Virus record (IMG/VR): IMGVR_UViG_3300024999_000333
Location: 1 to 26,974 of that record
From: a virus
Length of the DNA: 26,974 bases
Reading direction: 5' to 3' (one strand)
This document shows, one piece after another, positions 1 to 7,003 of this stretch (within the stretch, counting starts at the first letter, position 1; each line of letters begins with the position of its first letter). Both the position numbers and the translations under genes were made by a program. Below the pieces are notes generated by a model. It was not told where the DNA came from and did not search any database. It worked only from the letters and a program-made list of their open reading frames with translations.

Positions 1-90
1 GGATTTAATGTAGAGATGAGAATGTATCTTGTTTGTATGCTTCAGCACATTGGTTTGTACCCATCCCTAAAAATAAAAGAGGTTTCTTAA
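1..90 (+). CDS. C-terminal end of an unknown protein (partial)
   Basis: An open frame enters from the left edge and ends at TAA 88-90, giving 29 visible residues that finish in KIKEVS. The next gene starts 3 bases later, which fits a tightly packed operon. In-frame ATG codons at 16 and 22 mean it could also be a very short gene. No family is recognisable from so little sequence. Confidence 0.45.
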   Translation, partial: GFNVEMRMYLVCMLQHIGLYPSLKIKEVS

Positions 91-93
91 ATC

Positions 94-261
94 ATGTTTA
101 AATTTAATAAAATTGAAAAAAACAAACAACAACAACATAAACCTAAATTTATTTGTGGTGAGTGTGGTAATTCCAATGGTTTCAGAACTATCCGATATTC
201 TGAGGGTGATTATGATCTGGAATGCAAGTCTTGTGGTAGCACTGATGTTTGTGAACATTAA
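94..261 (+). CDS. Zinc-ribbon microprotein, 55 aa
   Basis: The frame starts at ATG 94, with AGAGG at 78-82 as ribosome binding site, and ends at TAA 259-261. The product has a basic, Gln-rich N-terminus (about residues 1-18). A compact module with two Cys pairs follows, CGEC and CKSC, about 25 residues apart. This spacing is typical of a single zinc ribbon. Small zinc ribbons of this kind often bind nucleic acid or act as protein adaptors, but the specific role cannot be read here. It sits 3 bases after the preceding frame and 3 bases before the helicase, so it is probably co-transcribed with the replication genes. Confidence 0.6.
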   Translation: MFKFNKIEKNKQQQHKPKFICGECGNSNGFRTIRYSEGDYDLECKSCGSTDVCEH

Positions 262-264
262 ATT

Positions 265-1656
265 ATGAATACAATTATCTTAAAACAAATTGATGCTCAT
301 TATGGAAAAGTTATTGGTACAGAAGAACAAATTCTGGATGTATGGGAAATTATTTCATATGAAAAAATAATAAAATTGAGATATAAACCAAGACCGGAAA
401 AAGTTACCTTCTCTTTATTAGATCGTCGTGGTAATAAATTCCCCTTCGGTCTGATTGATTTCATTTCAGAAAAACTAGATAAACTTGGTTATGAATTTGA
501 AACACATGAAATTGATACTAAATTAAAAATTACAAAAGAACCAAAAATTAATGGTATTGTTTTTGAAGATTACCAAAACAAAGTTATCAATGTTGCTGGA
601 AGAAATAAACGTGGTATTTTTATAGCTCCTACAGCTAGTGGAAAATCCGCTATGGCTGCTGGAATAATTGCTAAATTAAATTTTCCTGTGACCCTAGTAA
701 CCACCATCAATAAAACCATCTTCAATCAATTCTACAAAGATTTTTGTGTTTGGTTTCCTGATATTGAAATAGGCAGGGTTGGTGATGGGTATTGTGAAAT
801 TTCACATATCACTATTGGTCTTTATCAAAGTGTAGCCAAATATGATTTACGCAAATACAATAAAATATGTAATGTCTGGATTGCGGATGAAATTCATGCT
901 GCTTCTAATTCATTATCAAAAATATCTAAACAATTAACTAATGTTTATTATCGTTATGGTTTGACCGCAACCATTCAAAAATATGAAAACAATAAACAGG
1001 CTTTTTTAGAAATGACCGGCAACATTGGTTCTTCCCTAAAAGAATTAGAAGATGATGTTGTCAAATCTCGTGTTGTTTCCTGTGATGTTTATATGATTAG
1101 TTATTTGTGTAAAGAACCAACAGGTAAAAAATATCATGCAGTATTTAGAAACGATATTTGTTTAGCAGAAAAAAGAAATATAAAGCTTTTAAAGGCAGCA
1201 AAATTTTTAGCCATTGACAAAGATAAATCTGTTTTATTCTTGGTTGATGAAATTAGCCAAGCTGAACAAGTTAGTTTTTTAGCAACAAAAATGGGAATAA
1301 AAAATAAAGTGGCACACGGTAGAAAAGGATCGGATATAAATGAACAAATTAAAAAATCTCTGGAAGATAAAAAAATAAAGCTTGTTATTGCTACTGGTGT
1401 TTTTAAAACAGGAACAAATATTGTTTCCCTAGATTGTTTGGTATTGGGTTCTGCAAGAAAATCAGAAATATCTATTTTACAATCCATTGGTCGAGCTAGG
1501 CGTGTTTCCGAGGGAAAGGATAAAGCTATTATTATTGACTCTTATGATAATGTTATTGGTAAACAAAAATACCATAAATATTTCCATGAGTATTCTCAAA
1601 AACGCTTGGAATTATATAAAGAAAAAGGATGGTTTAAGAAGAGATTACTACTATGA
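265..1656 (+). CDS. SF2 DNA helicase, UvsW-like
   Basis: This 463-residue protein has the full motif set of a superfamily 2 helicase/ATPase. A Q-motif-like DYQ is near residue 104, Walker A APTASGKS at 121-128, and the DEAH-box variant DEIH at 208-211. GLTAT follows at 232-236, motif V ATGVFKTGTNI around 376-386, and QSIGRARR at 406-413. An N-terminal region of about 100 residues precedes the first RecA-like domain, as in phage UvsW-like helicases, which unwind or remodel branched DNA during recombination-dependent replication. That specific role is inferred from the architecture. No strong Shine-Dalgarno precedes ATG 265, so translation may be coupled to the zinc-ribbon gene ending 3 bases upstream. 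The stop overlaps the primase start by ATGA. Confidence 0.9.
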   Translation: MNTIILKQIDAHYGKVIGTEEQILDVWEIISYEKIIKLRYKPRPEKVTFSLLDRRGNKFPFGLIDFISEKLDKLGYEFETHEIDTKLKITKEPKINGIVFEDYQNKVINVAGRNKRGIFIAPTASGKSAMAAGIIAKLNFPVTLVTTINKTIFNQFYKDFCVWFPDIEIGRVGDGYCEISHITIGLYQSVAKYDLRKYNKICNVWIADEIHAASNSLSKISKQLTNVYYRYGLTATIQKYENNKQAFLEMTGNIGSSLKELEDDVVKSRVVSCDVYMISYLCKEPTGKKYHAVFRNDICLAEKRNIKLLKAAKFLAIDKDKSVLFLVDEISQAEQVSFLATKMGIKNKVAHGRKGSDINEQIKKSLEDKKIKLVIATGVFKTGTNIVSLDCLVLGSARKSEISILQSIGRARRVSEGKDKAIIIDSYDNVIGKQKYHKYFHEYSQKRLELYKEKGWFKKRLLL

Positions 1657-2681
1657 AGAAATATCATAATCAAAAACATGATATTGATTTTAATGATTAT
1701 AGAATACAACAAGGGTTGGAAAAAATAGATATTTTTGAATTGTTGGATAATAGTAATTTAGAGTATTCTTTAGAGGGTAAAAATATCTCCAGTTCTAAAG
1801 GTTTTATTGGTATTTCTCCATGCCCCAATTGTGTAGATTCTCGTTTTCATGCTGCTTTAAATAAAGATTCTCTAAACATCACCTGCTTTATTTGTAAATG
1901 TAATTATGGTCCTTTAAATACCGTTGCTTTATTAAAAAACACCTCTATTATTGGTGCTGCGAAATATTTAATATCCTTATCAGATAATCAAGAAATGGAT
2001 TTAGAAGATAGGGTTAGACAAATACTCTATGGTGGGAAGAAAAAAGAAAAAGAATATAGTTATAGAGGAACGGATGAACTTCCTGAAAATAGACCAATTA
2101 CCCAAGGTATTATCTCAAGAAATACCTTATTAAAAGCCTTTCTCAAGGAAAGGCGGATCAAACCTTGGGATGTAGCTAAATATGACCTCAGAATAGGAAT
2201 AAAACAACATATAAATAAGATTATTTTCCCTGTTTATGTTGGTGGTAAACTTGTCAGTTATCAATGGCGATTTATTACTTTTAAAAAATATCATATTCCA
2301 CCAAACCTAGCACATTATCTTTTATGGGAAGATGATATTATTGAAAGCAAACCTGTTTTAGTAACTGAGGGTTATTTGGATGCTTTACATTTAAAAAGTT
2401 TTGTTGAGCATTACTATCCTGATAAATTTTCTGTTACCACGGGATTTGTTAAATCATTATCCAGAAATCAGATAAAATTATTGATTGAAAAAAACCCTAA
2501 ACAGGTTATATTTATACTAGATTCTAAAGCATGGTTTGACTATAAAAAATATAAAGATGCTTTTCCCATGGATGTTGATTTTATTATTTTGCCAGATGTA
2601 AATGGTAAAGAGGCTGACCCAAATAGCCTTACATTCAAACAGTTAAAACAAATATTTAAAAAACAAATTGATATGAGGTGA
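1653..2681 (+). CDS. DNA primase, CHC2-like zinc finger plus TOPRIM
   Basis: This 342-residue protein starts with an ATGA overlap on the helicase gene. A zinc-binding segment lies at about residues 57-83, with C57, C60, C78 and C81 (plus C83), followed by NYGPLNTVALL as in CHC2-type primase fingers. The TOPRIM core appears as VTEGYLDALH (E239), then FILDSK (D290), then LPDVNGKEADPN (D323). It would synthesise RNA primers for phage DNA replication. It lacks a DnaB-type helicase domain, so it is shorter than T7 gp4-type primase-helicases. The usual TOPRIM DxD reads D-S-K here, so the second metal-binding Asp is not in its normal place. An alternative is a diverged or non-priming TOPRIM protein. 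Confidence 0.85.
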   Translation: MKKYHNQKHDIDFNDYRIQQGLEKIDIFELLDNSNLEYSLEGKNISSSKGFIGISPCPNCVDSRFHAALNKDSLNITCFICKCNYGPLNTVALLKNTSIIGAAKYLISLSDNQEMDLEDRVRQILYGGKKKEKEYSYRGTDELPENRPITQGIISRNTLLKAFLKERRIKPWDVAKYDLRIGIKQHINKIIFPVYVGGKLVSYQWRFITFKKYHIPPNLAHYLLWEDDIIESKPVLVTEGYLDALHLKSFVEHYYPDKFSVTTGFVKSLSRNQIKLLIEKNPKQVIFILDSKAWFDYKKYKDAFPMDVDFIILPDVNGKEADPNSLTFKQLKQIFKKQIDMR

Positions 2682-2686
2682 TAATA

Positions 2687-3289
2687 ATGAGTGATAAAAC
2701 TGGTAGAGGGAAAATATTTAAATGTATTGGTGCTTCCAATCATACTGATGATATACGTGATAAATTGGATTTTTATGCGACCCACCCAATTGCTGCTGAT
2801 TTACTTATGGGTGTTGAGCATTTTAAAGGTTTAATTTGGGAACCAGCAGTAGGAAATGGTCATCTTGCTACACAGTTAAAAAAGAAATATAAGGTGTTTT
2901 GTTCAGATATTATCAAAAGAAAGTATAATTGTTTGGAAATTGATTTTTTAAATTTAAACAAAGGTATTAAAAATTTACCCATAAATATTATTACTAATCC
3001 TCCCTATGAATTTGCTAAAAACTTCATTGAACAAGGATTAAATATAATTGCAGATGATTATAAAATTTGTATGTTTTTAAAATTAACATTTTGTGAAGGT
3101 AAAAAAAGAAAAAATTTATTTTTAAATAATCCCCCACATACTATTTATGTTTCATCAACTAGAATACAAGTAGCTAAAGGTGGTGATTTCAATTACTACA
3201 AAGAAAAAGGTGGTTCCGCTGTTTGTTATGCTTGGTTTGTTTGGGTAAAAGGTTATACTGGTGAAACGATTTTAAAATGGATAAATTAA
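2687..3289 (+). CDS. DNA adenine-type methyltransferase (NPPY class)
   Basis: This 200-residue class I SAM-dependent methyltransferase has LDFYATHP near residues 27-34, the SAM-binding segment EPAVGNGHL at 52-60, and the catalytic NPPY at 104-107. NPPY marks amino-methyltransferases, most often N6-adenine. The frame is open from GTG 2678, but ATG 2687 is preferred because a near-perfect GAGGTGAT (2675-2682) lies a few bases upstream. No restriction endonuclease accompanies it, so it is probably an orphan phage enzyme that protects or marks phage DNA. Its target site is not predictable from the sequence. Confidence 0.85.
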   Translation: MSDKTGRGKIFKCIGASNHTDDIRDKLDFYATHPIAADLLMGVEHFKGLIWEPAVGNGHLATQLKKKYKVFCSDIIKRKYNCLEIDFLNLNKGIKNLPINIITNPPYEFAKNFIEQGLNIIADDYKICMFLKLTFCEGKKRKNLFLNNPPHTIYVSSTRIQVAKGGDFNYYKEKGGSAVCYAWFVWVKGYTGETILKWIN

Positions 3290-3300
3290 GGAGATATAGA

Positions 3301-3444
3301 ATGAGTTATCATCAATGTAAACAATATTTTCCAAAAAATCCAAAAGTGGGTGAAGAACATAAATGTGTATGTTGGGTTATTTATGTTTGTGTTCGTCGTT
3401 GGCCTTGGCCTAAATGGAATAAAGTAAAAGAGTATAAACTATGA
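3301..3444 (+). CDS. 47-aa Cys/Trp-rich microprotein
   Basis: The frame follows a strong AAGGAG (about 3287-3293) and runs from ATG 3301 to TGA 3442-3444. The product carries C6, C22, C24 and C30. A short hydrophobic stretch (CWVIYVCV) is followed by the cationic, Trp/Pro-rich segment RRWPWPKW. The gene lies 11 bases after the methyltransferase and is the last plus-strand gene before the convergent endolysin. No family is recognised. The four cysteines could bind metal. The aromatic-cationic end could instead contact membrane, as in short Trp/Pro-rich antimicrobial peptides. Confidence 0.6.
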   Translation: MSYHQCKQYFPKNPKVGEEHKCVCWVIYVCVRRWPWPKWNKVKEYKL

Positions 3445-3463
3445 ATCCAACTTTAAATAATAT

Positions 3464-4045
3464 TTAATTTTTAACTATATCAATTCTATTTAACCATCCA
3501 CGGATAAATGTTTCTTGGGTTTCATTTCTACGACAAATTTCTATATAACGTTCTCCTTGCAACATGTTTATTAAATTAAACAAGATATGTTCATCACCTA
3601 TATCTAGTAGTTTCTGAGTTTTTAATAAAGTATCTGTACCAATATTGCCATCAACTTCTATATTATTATAATTTTTCTTGTTTCTATTCAGTAAATTTAT
3701 AGACTCCTGTAAAAATTTAACAGCAATACCTAAACCCATATTTACCCCAATTTCAAACAATTCATATTTTATTTTTGGGGAATTTATATTATCCAATTTT
3801 ATTTTATCCCAATAATATTGTTTATAAAACACCATAACCAAATTTTCCAATTCTTGATTACTCCTTAAATTAATTGGAAAATTTGGTTTGTTTTTTGCTT
3901 CATCAATAATTTTCCAACCTTCCCAATCAGGATGGTGTACCCTTGATATACCTTTATACGTTTCTCCACCATTATCATTGGGGTCATGACTATATTCTCC
4001 CTCATGACCAATCAGTTTCTTATAGCTATCTTCAAAATCTGACAT
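3464..4045 (-). CDS. Endolysin, glycoside hydrolase 108 type
   Basis: This 193-residue enzyme would cleave peptidoglycan glycan strands at lysis. The N-terminus has the GH108 signature GHEGEYSHDPNDNGGETYKG, with E15 in the catalytic position. From about residue 100 on it resembles the peptidoglycan-binding domain (PG_binding_3) that normally completes this family. The usual family length is 170-200 residues. There is no signal peptide, so release depends on a holin. AGGAG sits just upstream of ATG 4045. A strong terminator at 4073-4108 separates it from the upstream genes, so it needs readthrough or a promoter not identified here. Its 3' end faces the plus-strand operon with a 19-base gap. 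Confidence 0.9.
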   Translation of the reverse strand: MSDFEDSYKKLIGHEGEYSHDPNDNGGETYKGISRVHHPDWEGWKIIDEAKNKPNFPINLRSNQELENLVMVFYKQYYWDKIKLDNINSPKIKYELFEIGVNMGLGIAVKFLQESINLLNRNKKNYNNIEVDGNIGTDTLLKTQKLLDIGDEHILFNLINMLQGERYIEICRRNETQETFIRGWLNRIDIVKN

Positions 4046-4072
4046 AATTAACTCCTTAAATTGTAGATAAAC

Positions 4073-4108
4073 AAAAGAGCCTATCAGCTAATTCTGATAG
4101 GCTCTTTT
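4073..4108. terminator. Strong bidirectional intrinsic terminator
   Basis: A perfect 15-base inverted repeat (AAAAGAGCCTATCAG and its complement) encloses a 6-base loop, with T-rich tails in both directions. On the minus strand it lies between the 78-residue gene and the endolysin. On the plus strand it is the first strong terminator after the replication operon. It is therefore placed to stop both transcripts. Confidence 0.85.
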
Positions 4109-4116
4109 AGTATGTA

Positions 4117-4353
4117 TTATTTCTGTTCATTTAAAAACACTCTCCATACCATCCCATCTTCTTTTAATACACCCATAGAATTTAGTTTGTCAAATACTTG
4201 TAAATAATAAAATCGTTCCCGACTATTAGCATCCATACGTTCATGAGGATAGTAATACTCAAAGAAAAATCGTGAACAGTTAATAACCTTTATGCCTTTA
4301 CTTTTAGCTAGGGATATAGCTTTATGTAAACGTTCCTCAAGTATTTGTGACAT
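4117..4353 (-). CDS. Hypothetical protein, 78 aa
   Basis: A small soluble protein with a helical N-terminus (SQILEERLHKAISLAKSKG) and aromatic-rich middle (FFFEYYYPHE). It ends in MVWRVFLNEQK, loosely like a small winged-helix fold, though this is only an impression. GGAGGG just before ATG 4353 supports translation. Its 5' end overlaps the 3' end of the upstream membrane-protein gene by 17 bases, so the two are probably translationally coupled. It is the last gene before the terminator at 4073-4108. No family is recognised. Confidence 0.7.
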   Translation of the reverse strand: MSQILEERLHKAISLAKSKGIKVINCSRFFFEYYYPHERMDANSRERFYYLQVFDKLNSMGVLKEDGMVWRVFLNEQK

Positions 4354-4570
4354 TCTCTCCCTCCTGCTTTATTTCCTTTTCTTTTACTACCAATTGTTTT
4401 TTACCAAACAAACCATAAAGGTTTTTTATAATGTTGGATAATGCTTGAAAGACACTATTGGCTTTTATAGATGGAATTTGTGCCAGTCCTTCTGAGATAA
4501 TAAATAAAATAGTAAGGATAACAAAAACATGATTCATGTATTGTTCAATATTGGTAATAATACCCTCCAT
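4337..4570 (-). CDS. Small membrane protein, holin candidate
   Basis: This 77-residue protein has one predicted membrane segment at about residues 12-32 (core VFVILTILFII) and a charged, Lys/Glu-rich tail. Small size, a single hydrophobic helix, a polar C-terminus and a place two genes before the endolysin fit a holin or holin-like lysis protein. A perfect AGGAGG lies upstream of ATG 4570. The segment EGLAQIPSIKANSVFQ resembles what follows the membrane helix in some phage holin-like proteins. The 136-residue membrane protein at 4767-5177 is the other candidate, and the sequence alone cannot decide between them. Confidence 0.55.
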   Translation of the reverse strand: MEGIITNIEQYMNHVFVILTILFIISEGLAQIPSIKANSVFQALSNIIKNLYGLFGKKQLVVKEKEIKQEGENVTNT

Positions 4571-4581
4571 AAATACCTCCT

Positions 4582-4746
4582 TTATTTCTTAATAATCTTC
4601 TGTTCAAAAGGTCTTTCTGGAACAATACAGCCTTGTTGATGGATACATTTATCGAGATGACCTCTGTTGGAACAAAAACCGCTTGGTGAATTTATGCAGT
4701 GTTTCTTAGTATTTTTAAAACAATCATATTCCTTGGTGTCAGACAT
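4582..4746 (-). CDS. Cysteine-rich microprotein, 54 aa
   Basis: The frame runs from ATG 4746 (GGAGA a few bases upstream) to TAA 4582-4584, and its end is followed directly by the AGGAGG of the holin candidate. The product has five cysteines (C9, C17, C25, C34, C40) and two central histidines (H30, H36) in a 32-residue core, with no signal peptide or membrane helix. This suggests metal binding rather than disulfides if it stays in the cytoplasm. No family is recognised. It lies between two membrane proteins in the lysis region and would share their transcript. Confidence 0.65.
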   Translation of the reverse strand: MSDTKEYDCFKNTKKHCINSPSGFCSNRGHLDKCIHQQGCIVPERPFEQKIIKK

Positions 4747-4766
4747 TTATATCTCCATTGATTATA

Positions 4767-5177
4767 TTAAAAATCCTCAGAGTCACCATTTATCAATTTA
4801 GCCAGCACGGATTCATCTACACCTATTTTTGTACCAAACAAGTGCATTATTTTTTTTATCTCCACATTTTGTTTAATCATCTTTTTCATAGTTGGTTCTA
4901 GCCATGCAATTGATTCATGTCGATGAAGAGAACAAGCATCCATATTTTCTTTGCAAGTTTTTTCAAAATCTTTTTTAGATTCTTTGATATAACTTTCAAA
5001 GGCTTCCTTAGTTTTTTCTATATATTTTTCAAAATCTTCAGCGGTTACATATTCTGTTTTGGTTTTCTTTATTAGATAATCAAACATATGGTCAAATAGT
5101 TTCTTACCCATATAAAAAAATAAAGCGGCCAAAGCAAATAGTATTGGATTAGATAACCATTCTTTTACCACGTCCAT
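4767..5177 (-). CDS. Membrane-anchored coiled-coil protein, 136 aa
   Basis: One hydrophobic helix lies near the N-terminus (about residues 9-25, core PILFALAALFFYMG). A long, highly charged helical region follows (about 30-110, rich in EDFEKYIEKTKE-like patterns) and is probably a coiled coil. The open frame extends upstream to a TTG, but ATG 5177 is chosen because GGAGGGA lies about 8 bases before it. A single membrane anchor plus coiled coil next to lysis genes could be an antiholin or holin accessory, an inner-membrane spanin, or a tail-related protein. Positive charges just after the helix argue against a simple N-in/C-out spanin. Confidence 0.7.
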   Translation of the reverse strand: MDVVKEWLSNPILFALAALFFYMGKKLFDHMFDYLIKKTKTEYVTAEDFEKYIEKTKEAFESYIKESKKDFEKTCKENMDACSLHRHESIAWLEPTMKKMIKQNVEIKKIMHLFGTKIGVDESVLAKLINGDSEDF

Positions 5178-5225
5178 GACACAATCCCTCCACCACAATG
5201 AAAATCATGTTTCATTCTAACCTCC

Positions 5226-6032
5226 TTAATATTTTAATAAATTATAAATTGTACCTCGTTTATAACATTTAATATTAACCTTGATAATTTCAATGGGCAA
5301 ATATTTACTGATTTTCTTTTCATTTTCTAAACCAATAACATTCTCCTTTCCTAGCAACATGATAGCTAAATAAAGGATTCCTGAATCAGTGGAAATGACC
5401 TTTCTACTTTTTTTTATTTCATTTATAATCAACCCAAGATCGGGTTTTTGAAAACGCAGAGAGTTGACATTATCAGCAAGTGGGAATTCGTCAGGTACTT
5501 GTAACCCTTCACGATAGTAGTCAGTGATAAAACCAACTCTCTGATACAACTCAAAAGGATTATAACCAGCTTGTTGAATCTCTTCCCAAATACTATATGC
5601 GGTTGTCAAAGAACAAAACTTAGATTCTTTATTACTGCCCGTAATTCCAAAAAAATTAATACCTATCTGTTTACTGTTTTCATTATTTAATTCTGTTTTA
5701 AATTGGTATGGTTCCCATACAAAATCTTTTAAACCAAATTCATTGATTGCACATTCGTAGGGTTTAGATAACTCTCCTTGTGGTTCCCTATAAGCAACTC
5801 GATGAATAAAGGAATAACGTGATTTAACATCATCCCTCATTTTGTCAATTGAAACCACATTAGGAAATAATAGTTGAAATTGCCGTTTATTTTCTACACC
5901 TAAATCAATTCGTTTACCAGTTATTCTGCAAATCTCTTTATATATGGGAAAAAACTGAATTATATCACCTAGACCATGCCTGAAAGATAAAAGACTACGT
6001 TGTTCATTCTTTAACCTGTCTATTAACCTCAT
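5226..6032 (-). CDS. GT9-like glycosyltransferase (heptosyltransferase fold)
   Basis: This 268-residue protein begins with the family's N-terminal signature (SFRHGLGDIIQFFPIYKEI). Near the end, STDSGILYLAIMLLG matches the donor-binding region, usually written DSGxxHLA. The family transfers heptose or related sugars from nucleotide-activated donors, mainly onto lipopolysaccharide. The His of that motif is Tyr here, so the donor or activity may differ. The frame is open to TTG 6053, but ATG 6032 is preferred because it follows GAGGC at good spacing. It sits directly after a second GT9-like gene and downstream of fibre genes, so a virion protein, phage DNA or the host surface are all possible substrates. 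Confidence 0.7.
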   Translation of the reverse strand: MRLIDRLKNEQRSLLSFRHGLGDIIQFFPIYKEICRITGKRIDLGVENKRQFQLLFPNVVSIDKMRDDVKSRYSFIHRVAYREPQGELSKPYECAINEFGLKDFVWEPYQFKTELNNENSKQIGINFFGITGSNKESKFCSLTTAYSIWEEIQQAGYNPFELYQRVGFITDYYREGLQVPDEFPLADNVNSLRFQKPDLGLIINEIKKSRKVISTDSGILYLAIMLLGKENVIGLENEKKISKYLPIEIIKVNIKCYKRGTIYNLLKY

Positions 6033-6094
6033 TTCTGCCTCTATTAAATTCAAGTAATATTATCATGTTATCTTTTCTTTTGCCAACCAAAATA

Positions 6095-7003
6095 TTAGTA
6101 TCTTCCTTCATACTTTAAAACAATATCTACAATTTGTTTTGGGTTAATTAATTGCATACAACCGCTAATACCTTTTTGGTAATCATAATTTTCACAATCT
6201 TGAATGGTTTTTTTCCAACAAGCAGTTTCTTTACAGCATTCAAGGAAACCAATAGAATGAAGATAATGTTGTTTTGGATAACTATATAGGTGATTTCCTT
6301 CTCTGGAACCGGCAACAGTGATACAGGGTTTATTTAAAGCTGCCGCCAAATGAGTTTGTAAAGACACATGCCCAATCATTCCTCTTGATAATAAAGCAAC
6401 AGCAAAATACTCTCTGAGATTTAATTTTCCAACCAGAGAAATTATATTTTTTAAACAAGGATTAAGTGCTGTGCTATCTCCGGTTTGCACAATATTAATA
6501 TTATTTTCTTTAGCCAGATTACAAAATTCCTGCCAACGTTTTGCGGAATAATTTTTTAACGGTATATCTTGTTTAATGGCTGGTGATAATAACCAAAACT
6601 TTTCTGGTATGTTTTGTTTTTCCAATATTTCTTTAGCTTTAGTTATTTCTTCTACAGTAATAGTTAAGTGTGGTCTACAATCGGTTAATTCAATGTTTAA
6701 ATTTAGTTTTTTGTTTACTTCATTGATGTAAAATTCTGCAAAATGTTTTCCCGAAGTTTTTCTATGCTGAAAATTATCTCCGTAATCAATATCAATTATT
6801 GGTATATTTTGGTGTTTATCATATAAATCAAACAAGGTAATAAATTGATTATTATAATAAACTTCGGGGTAATATGTTGCTATTCCTGTTTGATGTTGTT
6901 GTGGATATTGTTTATGTAATTCTCTAATTGTGGTGGTAAATATTAAATTGTCACCTATTGCTCGTTTATTTCTAAATATTAGTTTTTTCATATTGTTTAT
7001 CAT
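6095..7003 (-). CDS. GT9-family glycosyltransferase (ADP-heptose:LPS heptosyltransferase-like)
   Basis: This 302-residue protein has the GT9 layout: the N-terminal FRNKRAIGDNLIFTTTIREL (the GD-x(3)-TT/P type signature) and the C-terminal GHVSLQTHLAAALNKPCITV. A Cys-rich segment ends it (CCKETAC, then C and CM), as in many bacterial family members. The start at ATG 7003 overlaps the stop of the upstream lectin-like gene by ATGA; a second ATG at 6991 is also possible. Together with the next gene it forms a glycosyltransferase pair between the fibre genes and the lysis genes. The sugar and acceptor are not determined. Confidence 0.8.
   Translation of the reverse strand: MINNMKKLIFRNKRAIGDNLIFTTTIRELHKQYPQQHQTGIATYYPEVYYNNQFITLFDLYDKHQNIPIIDIDYGDNFQHRKTSGKHFAEFYINEVNKKLNLNIELTDCRPHLTITVEEITKAKEILEKQNIPEKFWLLSPAIKQDIPLKNYSAKRWQEFCNLAKENNINIVQTGDSTALNPCLKNIISLVGKLNLREYFAVALLSRGMIGHVSLQTHLAAALNKPCITVAGSREGNHLYSYPKQHYLHSIGFLECCKETACWKKTIQDCENYDYQKGISGCMQLINPKQIVDIVLKYEGRY

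Noticed and set aside
3441-3467. Eight-codon frame overlapping the end of the 47-residue gene by ATGA
   Set aside because: Too short, no recognisable content, and it runs into the endolysin 3' end.
3453-3472. Short hairpin TTAAAT-AAT-ATTTAA followed by five T between the convergent operons
   Set aside because: The stem is six A-T pairs only, too weak to call a terminator with confidence.
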